Source: Desulfovibrio piger
GTDB taxonomy: Bacteria > Desulfobacterota > Desulfovibrionia > Desulfovibrionales > Desulfovibrionaceae
DNA length: 32,013 bases
Direction of reading: 5' to 3'
Assembly (NCBI RefSeq): GCF_012843875.1
Contig: NZ_JABAFY010000030.1
Location: 1-32,013 of the forward strand
A model generated the notes under the pieces. It was not told the DNA's origin and did not search any database. It saw nothing but the letters and a program-made list of their open reading frames with translations. Positions 23,885 through 31,901 of this stretch are shown here, piece by piece. The translations under genes were made by a program, and so were the position numbers. The first letter of the stretch is position 1. The number at the start of each line of letters is the position of its first letter.

Positions 23885-26800
23885 CTAGCTCTTGTTGTCT
23901 ACGCTGGTATTGCCCGGGAACCAGGCCAGGCGGCGAACCAGCCCGCCGTAGATGCCCGAGGGCGCCATGCGGCTGGTGGCCACCTCGGTGGGCAGGCCGC
24001 AGGTATGCACGTCCACTTCACGCAGCACCACGAAGCGGCGCACGAAGTACCAGCCCGCGGCGGCGGCGATGGCCATCATCACGCTCAGGCCGGTGGCGTT
24101 CCAGGCACCGGGGCCTTCCTGCAGGCCCGAGAGGCCCACCACCAGGCTGCCGGCGTTGTAGTCGTCCAGGATGGCGTTGATGGGCCAGAGCATCAGGCCG
24201 GGGAAGATGCCGGTGATGATGCAGCCGATGGCCAGGATGGCCATGGGCACACGCATGGTCAGCGGGGCTTCCTGCACATGATCCAGATGCTTGGAAGGCT
24301 GGCCCAGGAAGGCCGCATGCAGGAACTTGGCGATGTAGGCCAGGGTCAGCACGCTGCCCACCAGGGAGAGCAGGGCCAGGAAGGGCTGGTCCGCCTGCAT
24401 CAGGGCGTGGTAGATGATCCACTTGGACGAGAAGCCGCTGGTGGGCGGCACGCCGACCACGGACAGGCCGGCGATGGCGAACATGCACAGGGTGAAGGGC
24501 ATCTTGCGGCCGATGCCGCCCAGGTCATCCAGGCTGTCGGCGTGGGTGGCGAACATCACGGCGCCGCAGACGAGGAAGAGCAGGTCCTTGAAGAACACGT
24601 GGTTGATCACGTGCAGCATGCCGCCCGCGTAGCCCAGGGCACCGCCGGCAGCCACGGCCAGCACCATGTAGCCGATCTGGCTCACGGTGGAGTAGATGAA
24701 GACCAGCTTCACGTTGTTGACCAGCAGGGCCTGGGTGGCGGCCATGACGATGGTGATGCCGCCGATCCACATGACCACGGTCTGGATCAGTTCATTGGGC
24801 CAGGCGGCGCTGACGCCGATCATGGCCAGGCTGCCGCCAATAAGCATGAAGAGCTTGATGAGGCCCAGGATGGAGCTCTTCAGCAGCACCGAGGATATGT
24901 AGCCGGACACGGGCGTGGGGGCCAGGGCCGGATGCATCTGCCAGTCGATGCGGAAGGGCAGCTGGGCGGCCTTCATGACGAAGCCGATGGCCAGCAGGGC
25001 GGTACCGCCCCAGACGACCCAGCCGGGCAGCAGGAAGATCTTGGTCAGGTGCTGCATGGACTCGGAAGAGAACGGCGTGGCCGGACCGAGCACACAGACG
25101 CCCACGAAGATGAAGCCGGCGCCCAGCACGTTGAAGAAGAAGTACTTGAAGGCTTCGCGCAGCGAGGCCTTGTCGCCTTCATGGGCGATGGCCATGTAGA
25201 GCGTCCACGAACTCATGATCTCCCAGAACAGGAAGAACTGGAAGAGATAGGTGCTGGCGGAGATGCCCACCAGGCCGCCGCACATGGCGGTGAAGGCACA
25301 GTAGAAGCGCCACTGGGTGTGGCTGTGGGACATGTAGCCCTGGGCGTAGAAGACGTTCAGGGCGCCGATGAGCGGCACGATGAGCGCGAAGCAGTAGCTC
25401 AGGGTATCCAGGTCGCGGCCCAGGAAGATCACCAGGGCGGCGGTCAGCAGCAGCACGAAGGCGCTGGAGCGGGCGGCCCAGATGGGATTGCGGCGGAAGA
25501 AGGCCGGCAGCAGGGCACCGAACACGGGCACGGCCACATAGATGGGCCAGGGCGCCATGACGGACTGGAGCACGACCAGATCCATGGAGGCCGGGGCGAA
25601 GCAGGCCGAGGCCACGGGGATGACCAGCGTGAGCGGGGCCCAGGGGGCCAGGCCCAGCAGCAGGCTGAGGGCGGCCAGGGCCATGAGGGCGCCGCGGATG
25701 GACCACGGGGCCTCTTCCACCATGGGCAGGTCGGCGGGACGTTCCTCGAAGACCAGGGTCTTGAGGATGCGCACGTAGTAGATGGCGCCCACCAGGGAGC
25801 CGATGAGGATCAGGGCCGCCAGCGCGGGATGACCGGCATGGATGGCGGACTGGATCATCAGGTATTTGCTGAAGAAGGCGGTGAACGGCGGCAGGCCCAT
25901 GATGCAGATGAGGCCCACGGCCATACAGCTCACGGTCCAGGGCATGCACTGGCCAAGACCGCGCAGGTCGGCGAGCTTGCGGCTGCCGGCCCGCAGGATG
26001 AGGGCGCCCGCACCGAGGAAGAGCAGGTCCTTCATGATGGCGTGGCTGAGCATGTGCGACAGGGCGCCGGCCGTGGCCAGCCAGGTGCCCATGCCCAGCA
26101 CCAGGGCGATCTCGCCCAGCTGGCCCAGGGTCGAGTAGGCCAGCATGCGCTTGATGTCGTCCTGCTTCAGGGCCATGAGCTCACCGAAGATCAGGGTGGC
26201 CGCGCCCATGAAGGTCAGGATGGAGCCGAACCAGGACAGGCCGAAGACCTCGGCCTTGGAGAACAGGGCGCCGTTGGTCTGGCCCAGCAGCAGGACCACG
26301 ATGCCGAACATGCCCATCTTGGTGATGATACCGGACAGGGGACCGGACACCGAGGAAGGCGCGGCGGGGTGGGCATCGGGCAGCCAGGAGTGCAGGGGCA
26401 CCAGACCGGCCTTGACGCCGAAGCCGACGAGGCAGAGCAGGGCGGCCATGTTCAGCACATGGGGCGAAAGCAGGGCGCTCTGGATGCGGACATCGGCAAG
26501 GCCCAGGCCGCCGTTGCCCAGCAGCAGCATGCCGGGCAGCATCAACAGGGCGCCGCCCGCGCACATCAGGTAGTATTTGAAGCCCGCGTCAAAGGCCACG
26601 CGGTTGGCTTCGTGCACCACCAGGAAGTAGGAGGCGAAGGTCATCAGTTCCCAGTAGCCGTACATGGCGGCCATGTCGGGCGTGGAAACGATGCCGGCCA
26701 GAGAGGCGAAGGTCAGCAGCAGGAAGAACCAGTACCAGCCCTGCCGGTGGGCGTGGGCCATGTAGCCCAGAGAGTACACCGAGACGATGAAGGCGATGAA

Positions 26801-27670
26801 GCCGATCATCACCAGGAAGAGCAGGGCCACGGGCGCGGGCGCATCCAGCGTCAGGGTCGCGGCCAGGGCGGCGGCACAGGCCAGCACGCCAAGGTGGGGC
26901 ATCCAGCGGAATTTCGCCCAGGCGGCCACGCCGCAGACGAAGGCGCCGGCAAAGTAGATCCAGAAGGCGGGATGCACGGTGGCGTGGGCCACCTGCAGGC
27001 CGGCCCAGCCGGCAGCCACGTCCAGCATGGGGCCGCGGGCCAGGCCCATGAGCGCCACTAGCACGCCCAGCACCAGGGTCAGGGCGTCGGAACGGCAGCT
27101 GCCGGAGGCAGCGCCGTCACAGGCGGTGCTACAGGGCTGCAGGAAGCACTGGCGCAGGGCGTCCACATGCAGGGCGATGAGGACCGTGGCCGTGACGGCC
27201 GCCAGCACGGTGCAGAACAGGCCGCAGTGCAGAGGCAGGGAAGAGGCCAGTATGCCCTGGGTGATAAAAAGACGCCCTTCCGGGATCAGGAAGGGCGAAC
27301 CGCCCACGCTGGCCATGAGGCCGAGGGCGAACAGGGCACCATTGACGGGTTGGAGTTTGACGGCCACGCGCAGGGCCGCGAAGGTCGCCGACGGAGCGGC
27401 GGGCCCGGCCAGGGAATTGAGGGCGCTCCAGCTCAGGCCGCGGGCCAGCAGCTGGAAGGCCACGAACAGCCAGACGCCTGTACCGGCGGCGGCATTGGCC
27501 GCACCCAGCGCCATGCAGATGAGGCCCGCGTCATGCACGGCCCCCCACAGGATGAGCCGGCGGGCGTTCTGCCGCTGGCGGATCGCCTGCCATGCGCCGT
27601 ACAGCAGGAACAGCAGGCCCGGGATGAAAAGGATGAAGGAACCGCTTGCCGTGTAGGATGGTATTGTCAT
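23885..27670 (-). CDS. cooM: CooM, giant fused antiporter-like membrane subunit
   Basis: A 1261-residue membrane protein, the ion-pumping arm of the complex. Two complete MrpA/NuoL-type modules follow each other: module 1 at about 235-700 (E341 in YWELM, K420 in GVKAGLVPLHSWLP, K547 in MKDLLF) and module 2 at about 705-1200 (E817 in FWEIM, K900 in VMKAAQLPF, K1028 in FKDLLF). Spacings between these residues are nearly equal. Residues 40-145 look like a decayed third half-module. Large fused CooM subunits are known for Coo hydrogenases. The ATG at 27670 has only GGGGCG upstream. It is the first gene of the operon. Confidence 0.94.
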   Translation of the reverse strand: MTIPSYTASGSFILFIPGLLFLLYGAWQAIRQRQNARRLILWGAVHDAGLICMALGAANAAAGTGVWLFVAFQLLARGLSWSALNSLAGPAAPSATFAALRVAVKLQPVNGALFALGLMASVGGSPFLIPEGRLFITQGILASSLPLHCGLFCTVLAAVTATVLIALHVDALRQCFLQPCSTACDGAASGSCRSDALTLVLGVLVALMGLARGPMLDVAAGWAGLQVAHATVHPAFWIYFAGAFVCGVAAWAKFRWMPHLGVLACAAALAATLTLDAPAPVALLFLVMIGFIAFIVSVYSLGYMAHAHRQGWYWFFLLLTFASLAGIVSTPDMAAMYGYWELMTFASYFLVVHEANRVAFDAGFKYYLMCAGGALLMLPGMLLLGNGGLGLADVRIQSALLSPHVLNMAALLCLVGFGVKAGLVPLHSWLPDAHPAAPSSVSGPLSGIITKMGMFGIVVLLLGQTNGALFSKAEVFGLSWFGSILTFMGAATLIFGELMALKQDDIKRMLAYSTLGQLGEIALVLGMGTWLATAGALSHMLSHAIMKDLLFLGAGALILRAGSRKLADLRGLGQCMPWTVSCMAVGLICIMGLPPFTAFFSKYLMIQSAIHAGHPALAALILIGSLVGAIYYVRILKTLVFEERPADLPMVEEAPWSIRGALMALAALSLLLGLAPWAPLTLVIPVASACFAPASMDLVVLQSVMAPWPIYVAVPVFGALLPAFFRRNPIWAARSSAFVLLLTAALVIFLGRDLDTLSYCFALIVPLIGALNVFYAQGYMSHSHTQWRFYCAFTAMCGGLVGISASTYLFQFFLFWEIMSSWTLYMAIAHEGDKASLREAFKYFFFNVLGAGFIFVGVCVLGPATPFSSESMQHLTKIFLLPGWVVWGGTALLAIGFVMKAAQLPFRIDWQMHPALAPTPVSGYISSVLLKSSILGLIKLFMLIGGSLAMIGVSAAWPNELIQTVVMWIGGITIVMAATQALLVNNVKLVFIYSTVSQIGYMVLAVAAGGALGYAGGMLHVINHVFFKDLLFLVCGAVMFATHADSLDDLGGIGRKMPFTLCMFAIAGLSVVGVPPTSGFSSKWIIYHALMQADQPFLALLSLVGSVLTLAYIAKFLHAAFLGQPSKHLDHVQEAPLTMRVPMAILAIGCIITGIFPGLMLWPINAILDDYNAGSLVVGLSGLQEGPGAWNATGLSVMMAIAAAAGWYFVRRFVVLREVDVHTCGLPTEVATSRMAPSGIYGGLVRRLAWFPGNTSVDNKS

Positions 27671-27767
27671 ACGCGCCCCATTGTCTGCCGGGTAAAAAGT
27701 ACAAAATTATTGCAGAGGACGTGGATGCGCGTCATCTGCCCGTGTTTGCCCTTCCGGCGGGATATCC

Positions 27768-27791
27768 TCGTGAAAAAAATTTTTTTCACGA
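27768..27791. promoter_or_regulatory. 24-bp perfect palindrome upstream of cooM, candidate operator
   Basis: TCGTG, seven A, seven T, CACGA: perfect dyad symmetry with no loop, 98 bp before cooM on the minus strand. GTGA and TCAC half-sites recall CRP/FNR-family operators (CooA, HcpR), but the spacing is 12 instead of about 6, so the factor cannot be named. As a stem without a loop in DNA it is more likely a protein site than a terminator. Confidence 0.55.
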
Positions 27792-27824
27792 TTAGCCTAA
27801 AGATACGCGACATTCCTGACTGGT

Positions 27825-27845
27825 GCAAGCCTCTTTTTGGCTTGC
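27825..27845 (-). terminator. Hairpin after gpsA
   Basis: A 7-bp perfect stem (GCAAGCC with GGCTTGC) with a seven-base loop, four bases past the gpsA stop. No T-run follows on the minus strand, so it may protect the 3' end rather than terminate. Confidence 0.4.
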
Positions 27846-27848
27846 TTG

Positions 27849-28841
27849 TCATTCCTGGCGCAAAGTCCTCGTCATCAGACGCATGACCGCTTCGCGGGGG
27901 GATTCGCCCCCGTGCAGCAGCCCCTGGACGGTATCGGTCACCGGCGTCTCCACGCCCAGCCGCCGGGCCAGGTCGTAGACCGCCGAGGTGGTCTTGACCC
28001 CTTCGGCCACCATGCCCAGGCTGGAGGTGATGTGCTCCAGGCTCTCCCCCTGTCCCAGGCGCAGGCCCACCTGCCGGTTGCGGGAAAGGTCGCCCGTGCA
28101 GGTCAACGCCAGGTCGCCCAGGCCGGAAAGGCCCATGAAGGTGGCCGCCTGCGCTCCGCAGGCCTCGCCGATACGGCTCATCTCGGCCAGGCCGCGCGTC
28201 AGCAGGGCCGCACGGCTGTTGTGTCCCAGCCCCAGCCCGTCGCAGACGCCGGCCGCTATGGCCATGACGTTTTTCAGCGCGCCACCCAGTTCCACGCCCA
28301 GCACGTCGGTGCTGGAGTAGCAGCGGAAGGTGGCGCAGGAAAAAAGTTCACGCAGACGGCAGCCCAGCGCTTCTTCCGCCGTGGCCAGCACCACGGCCGT
28401 GGGCTGGTCGCGCACCACTTCGGCTGCGAAGGACGGCCCGGAAAGCATGGCATAGTGGAACGGCCTGCCCGCCAGCTCTTCCGCCACGATGCGGCTGCAC
28501 GGGGAAAGCGTGCCCAGCTCCAGCCCCTTGGCGGCATTGATGAGCACGGGCTCGGGGTGCAGATGGTCCCGCATGGCGTGGAGCCAGCCGCGCAGCTGCT
28601 GGCAGGGTATGGCCAGCAGAAGGAGCTCGGTACCCAGCAGTTCCGGCCCCGTCCCGGCCTCCAGGTCGGGATGCAGGGCAAGCCCCGGCAGGTAGCGCGG
28701 GTTCTCGTGCCTGGTATTGATGGCCTCGGCCACGGCGGCATCACGCAGCCACAGGCGCGTCCTGTGCCCGCGGACTGCCAGCAGATGCGCCAGGGCCGTG
28801 CCCCAGCTGCCGCCACCGGCCACAGTGATGGTGTGTCGCAT
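27849..28841 (-). CDS. gpsA: NAD(P)-dependent glycerol-3-phosphate dehydrogenase
   Basis: A 330-residue cytoplasmic enzyme reducing dihydroxyacetone phosphate to sn-glycerol-3-phosphate, the backbone for phospholipids. The nucleotide fold starts VAGGGSWGTALAHLLA. Other signatures are AMLSGPSFAAEV and GALKNVMAIAAGVCDGLGLG, which contains the conserved active-site Lys, followed by NSRAALLTRGLAEM. The longer open frame begins at 28970, but AGGAGAG before the ATG at 28841 and the family N-terminus fix the start. An AT-rich inverted repeat lies upstream. Confidence 0.97.
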   Translation of the reverse strand: MRHTITVAGGGSWGTALAHLLAVRGHRTRLWLRDAAVAEAINTRHENPRYLPGLALHPDLEAGTGPELLGTELLLLAIPCQQLRGWLHAMRDHLHPEPVLINAAKGLELGTLSPCSRIVAEELAGRPFHYAMLSGPSFAAEVVRDQPTAVVLATAEEALGCRLRELFSCATFRCYSSTDVLGVELGGALKNVMAIAAGVCDGLGLGHNSRAALLTRGLAEMSRIGEACGAQAATFMGLSGLGDLALTCTGDLSRNRQVGLRLGQGESLEHITSSLGMVAEGVKTTSAVYDLARRLGVETPVTDTVQGLLHGGESPREAVMRLMTRTLRQE

Positions 28842-28954
28842 GTTCTCTCCTGACGATCTGCGGACAATAAAACTCTTCGTTATTACGGCTTTTGTGCCAT
28901 CACGGCAAGTAGGGAACGCTTGTTGTTCTATGCGTATAGAATCATTGGAATAAA

Positions 28955-28984
28955 TTAGAAAATATTTCATAAGATATTTTCTAA
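28955..28984. promoter_or_regulatory. AT-rich inverted repeat upstream of gpsA, candidate operator
   Basis: TTAGAAAATAT (28955-28965) and ATATTTTCTAA (28974-28984) are perfectly complementary 11-bp arms with an 8-base spacer. A second, smaller dyad TTCTAT-GCGT-ATAGAA lies at 28926-28941. Both are in a short AT-rich island in an otherwise GC-rich window. Confidence 0.5.
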
Positions 28985-29009
28985 GGAAAAAGCGCCTGCG
29001 CTTGGGGAC

Positions 29010-29032
29010 AAAAAAGGCCGCATGCGCGGCCT
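29010..29032 (-). terminator. Intrinsic terminator of the metallochaperone gene
   Basis: On the minus strand, AGGCCGC-GCAT-GCGGCCT (7-bp stem) runs into six T. It lies 25 bp after the stop of the small chaperone gene. Confidence 0.88.
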
Positions 29033-29057
29033 GAAAAAGATGTGGCGGTCGTGGGGG

Positions 29058-29255
29058 TTATTGGGGATCGAAGCCGATGTCGAAGATGGCCTGACGCAGG
29101 GCGGTCTCATCGACCGGAGCGCTTTCTTCATAGCGCAGTTCCTTGGCGTCCAGGTCCACCACGGGGTTGCTTACGCCGGGGATCTTGGCGGCGGCTTCTT
29201 CCACAGCGGCTTTGCAATGGCCGCAACGCATGCCGTTGACTTTGAGGATCTTCAT
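29058..29255 (-). CDS. Small heavy-metal-binding (CopZ-like) chaperone
   Basis: A 65-residue single HMA domain with the beta-alpha-beta-beta-alpha-beta size of copper chaperones. The metal site GMRCGHC gives C11 and C14. The ATG at 29255 follows AAGGAGTG; the open frame extends upstream without family similarity. It is divergent from the copA ATPase, to which it would deliver Cu(I) in the cytoplasm. Its transcript ends in a strong terminator. Confidence 0.9.
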   Translation of the reverse strand: MKILKVNGMRCGHCKAAVEEAAAKIPGVSNPVVDLDAKELRYEESAPVDETALRQAIFDIGFDPQ

Positions 29256-29282
29256 GCGACACTCCTTGCTGTGTTCCCACAT

Positions 29283-29322
29283 ATTGATTTTCATTTTCAA
29301 TGGGAGCACCATCAGGAATAAT
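29283..29322 (+). promoter_or_regulatory. Candidate copA promoter with an overlapping dyad
   Basis: TTTTCA (29294-29299) and AATAAT (29317-29322) are 17 bases apart, 4 of 6 and 5 of 6 to consensus. The dyad ATTGA-N9-TCAAT (29283-29301) overlaps the -35 box. Its AT-rich form, ending ATTTTCAA, resembles Fur-type boxes, though a copper sensor would be more expected. The 112-bp divergent region could serve both genes. Confidence 0.4.
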
Positions 29323-29367
29323 ACTGCCGGAACGGAGCGTCAAGACCACCGGCAGGCAGGAGGTTTT

Positions 29368-31728
29368 ATGGAAACGCGAAAGGCAGGTCCCTTGCGTTTT
29401 GATATCGGCGGCATGCATTGCGCCGCCTGCTCCTCACGCATCGAACGCGTGGTGGGGCGCATGGAGAACGTGGAGCGCATCGCGGTCAACCTGGCCACGG
29501 CCAAGGCGCAGATCTGGCTCAAGCCGGGCACGGAAAGCGAGACGGTGCCCCTGATCATGGAACGCGTGGCGGGCATGGGCTTCAGTGCCGTGCCGTCACA
29601 GGAAGAGGACGTGGCCGTCCAGTACGAGAAAAAACGCCGGCAGGACGAAAAGGACCGGCGCGTGCGTCTGGGGCGTCTGGGCCCCATGCTGGTCTTTGCC
29701 GTGCCCCTGCTCATCCTCTCCATGGGACATATGCTGGGCATGCCCCTGCCCGCCTGGCTCGATCCGCACCACGCGCCCCGCACCTTCATGCTGGCGCAGC
29801 TGGCCCTGACCCTGCCCGTGGTCTGGCTGGGCCGCCATTTCTACCGCGAAGGTCTGCTGGCCCTGGCCCACAAGGCCCCCACCATGGACAGTCTGGTGGC
29901 CGTGGGCACGGGATCGGCCCTGCTCTACAGCCTGTGGACGACCCTGCTGGGCCTTGCGGGCAGCGACCCCCAGCTGCGGGCCATGAACCTGTATTATGAA
30001 TCCGTGGCCGTGTTGCTGACCATGATCGAGCTGGGCCAGTTCCTGGAGGCCACGGCCAAGCGCAAGGCCGGGGACGCCATGGGCGCGCTGCTGCGCCTGA
30101 CGCCGGAAACGGCCCTGCGTCTGGAGGCTGACGGCCAGAGCCGCGAGATCCCGCTGGCCGAGGTCATGCCCGGCGATACCCTGGTCATCAGGCCCGGCGC
30201 CCGCATCCCCGTGGACGGCAGCGTGACCGGCGGCAAGAGCGCCGTGGACCTTTCCCTGCTGACCGGGGAATCCATCCCCGTGGCCGTGGGCCCCGGCGAC
30301 AGCCTCGTGGCCGGGAGCGTCAACGGTGAAGGCGCCCTGACCATGACCGCCGAACATGTGGGGCAGGACACCCGTCTGGCCCGCATCATCCGGCTGGTGC
30401 GCGAGGCCCAGGGCAGCAAGGCCCCCATCGCCCGACTGGCCGACCGGGTGAGCTTCTACTTCGTGCCCGCGGTCATGGGCATCGCCACCCTGGCCGGGCT
30501 GGCCTGGCTTGTCTTCAGCGACGAGCCCGCCACCGTGGCCGTCACGGTCTTCGTGGCCGTGCTGGTCATGGCCTGCCCCTGCGCCATGGGCCTGGCCACG
30601 CCCATGTCCATCATGGTGGGCACCGGACGCGGCGCCCAGCTGGGCGTGCTCATCAAGAACGGTGCTGCCCTGGAGCAGGCCGGTCACGTCCGGGCCATCG
30701 CCGTGGACAAGACCGGGACCCTGACCACCGGCAAGCCCGTGCTGACCGGAGTCATCCCCCTCGCCGCCCATGACGAGCAGGCCCTCGTTACGCTGTCCGC
30801 CGCGCTGGAGGCCCGCTCCGAGCATCCGCTGGCCCTGGCCCTGGTGGCCGCGGGCAAGGAACGCGGCTGCCCCGCCTGCCCCGTGGATGCCGTGGACGTG
30901 GCGCCCGGTCTGGGCATCGCCGGTGTGGTGACGCTGGGCGATACGGCCTGGCGCGTGGCCCTGGGCAATGTCGCTTTCATGGAGCAGAACCGCATCGCTC
31001 CCGATGCCGCGGTGCTGGAACGGCTGGCCTCGCTGGCCGAAGCCGGGCAGACGCCGCTGCTGCTGGCGCTGGCTCCGGCCCGGGCCGCCCTTGCCGCTGC
31101 CGGTGATGACGACAGCGCCCGCTGGCAGTGGGACGACCTCCAGATCGCGGGTATCCTTTCGCTGGCCGACGCCCTGCGCCCCGAATCCGCCGCGGTGGTG
31201 GCCCGCCTGCACGAGATGGGCATCCGGGTGGTCATGCTCACCGGGGACAACGAGCGCACCGCCCGGGCCGTGGCCCGGCAGGCCGGTCTGGATGACGCCG
31301 ATGTGGCCGCCGGACTGCTGCCCGCCGAAAAGGCCGAGCGCATCCGCCAACTCCAGGCCGAAGGCCTGCTGGTGGCCATGGTGGGCGACGGCATCAATGA
31401 CGCCCCGGCCCTGGCCGTAGCCGACGTGGGCATGGCCGTGGGCAGCGGTGTGGACGTGAGCGCCGAAGCCGGGGACATCGTGCTCATGCGCGGCGGCATG
31501 GACGCCGTGCTCACCGCTTTGGCCCTTTCCCGCGCCACCATGCGCAACATTCGCCAGAACCTGGGCTGGGCCTTTGGCTACAACCTGCTGGGCCTGCCCG
31601 TGGCCGCCGGGCTGCTGCATGTCTTCGGCGGGCCCATGCTCTCGCCCATGATTGCCGGTACCGCCATGGCCCTGTCGTCCTTTTCGGTCGTCAGCAACGC
31701 GCTGCGACTGCGGTTTTTCAAGGTATAG
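29368..31728 (+). CDS. copA: Copper-exporting P1B-type ATPase
   Basis: A 786-residue Cu(I) efflux pump of the inner membrane. In order: one N-terminal metal-binding domain (GGMHCAAC, C18 and C21), a first helix group (about 105-240), the actuator motif TGES (299-302), the transport motif CPC (403-405) in the sixth helix, the phosphorylated Asp D447 in DKTGT, SEHPLA in the nucleotide-binding domain, GDGINDAP (673-680), and two last helices with YN and MALSS, the P1B-1 copper signature. AGGAGG precedes the ATG at 29368. Divergent to the chaperone gene. Confidence 0.96.
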   Translation: METRKAGPLRFDIGGMHCAACSSRIERVVGRMENVERIAVNLATAKAQIWLKPGTESETVPLIMERVAGMGFSAVPSQEEDVAVQYEKKRRQDEKDRRVRLGRLGPMLVFAVPLLILSMGHMLGMPLPAWLDPHHAPRTFMLAQLALTLPVVWLGRHFYREGLLALAHKAPTMDSLVAVGTGSALLYSLWTTLLGLAGSDPQLRAMNLYYESVAVLLTMIELGQFLEATAKRKAGDAMGALLRLTPETALRLEADGQSREIPLAEVMPGDTLVIRPGARIPVDGSVTGGKSAVDLSLLTGESIPVAVGPGDSLVAGSVNGEGALTMTAEHVGQDTRLARIIRLVREAQGSKAPIARLADRVSFYFVPAVMGIATLAGLAWLVFSDEPATVAVTVFVAVLVMACPCAMGLATPMSIMVGTGRGAQLGVLIKNGAALEQAGHVRAIAVDKTGTLTTGKPVLTGVIPLAAHDEQALVTLSAALEARSEHPLALALVAAGKERGCPACPVDAVDVAPGLGIAGVVTLGDTAWRVALGNVAFMEQNRIAPDAAVLERLASLAEAGQTPLLLALAPARAALAAAGDDDSARWQWDDLQIAGILSLADALRPESAAVVARLHEMGIRVVMLTGDNERTARAVARQAGLDDADVAAGLLPAEKAERIRQLQAEGLLVAMVGDGINDAPALAVADVGMAVGSGVDVSAEAGDIVLMRGGMDAVLTALALSRATMRNIRQNLGWAFGYNLLGLPVAAGLLHVFGGPMLSPMIAGTAMALSSFSVVSNALRLRFFKV

Positions 31729-31747
31729 GCGGGGGCTGGTTGTTTGC

Positions 31748-31824
31748 AGGGGGGAAGGGAAACCTTTTTGGAAAAAGGTTCTCCCTTCCCCCCTTGCATC
31801 CCCCCATCCTTTCCAAAAACTTTT
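31748..31824 (+). repeat. 3' hairpin element, copy D
   Basis: Sense relative to copA, starting 20 bases after its stop. The outer stem is 13 bp (31748-31760 with 31782-31794), the inner stem AACCTTTTT/AAAAAGGTT with loop GG, with a bulged C at 31781. The tail ends CCAAAAACTTTT at 31824. Probably the copA terminator. Confidence 0.88.
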
Positions 31825-31901
31825 ATTTTGAAGGATGGCAGTGGCGGGAGGGCGGTCTCCGTTGGCAAGAACGTATAAGAGAATGTCCGGCATACACCTT
31901 G

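Noticed and set aside
23840..27061. A 1073-codon plus-strand frame antisense to cooM
   Set aside because: Its His/Gly/Gln/Glu-rich translation is the complement of a GC-biased membrane protein gene. cooM on the minus strand has clear family motifs throughout.
27667..27852. A 61-codon minus-strand frame linking gpsA and cooM by ATGA overlaps at both ends
   Set aside because: The overlaps are striking, but the codons are AT-rich with many AGA, AGG, CTA and ATA, unlike the neighbours. The frame runs through the A7T7 palindrome and a hairpin, and AGGA touches the ATG with no spacing. Probably chance.
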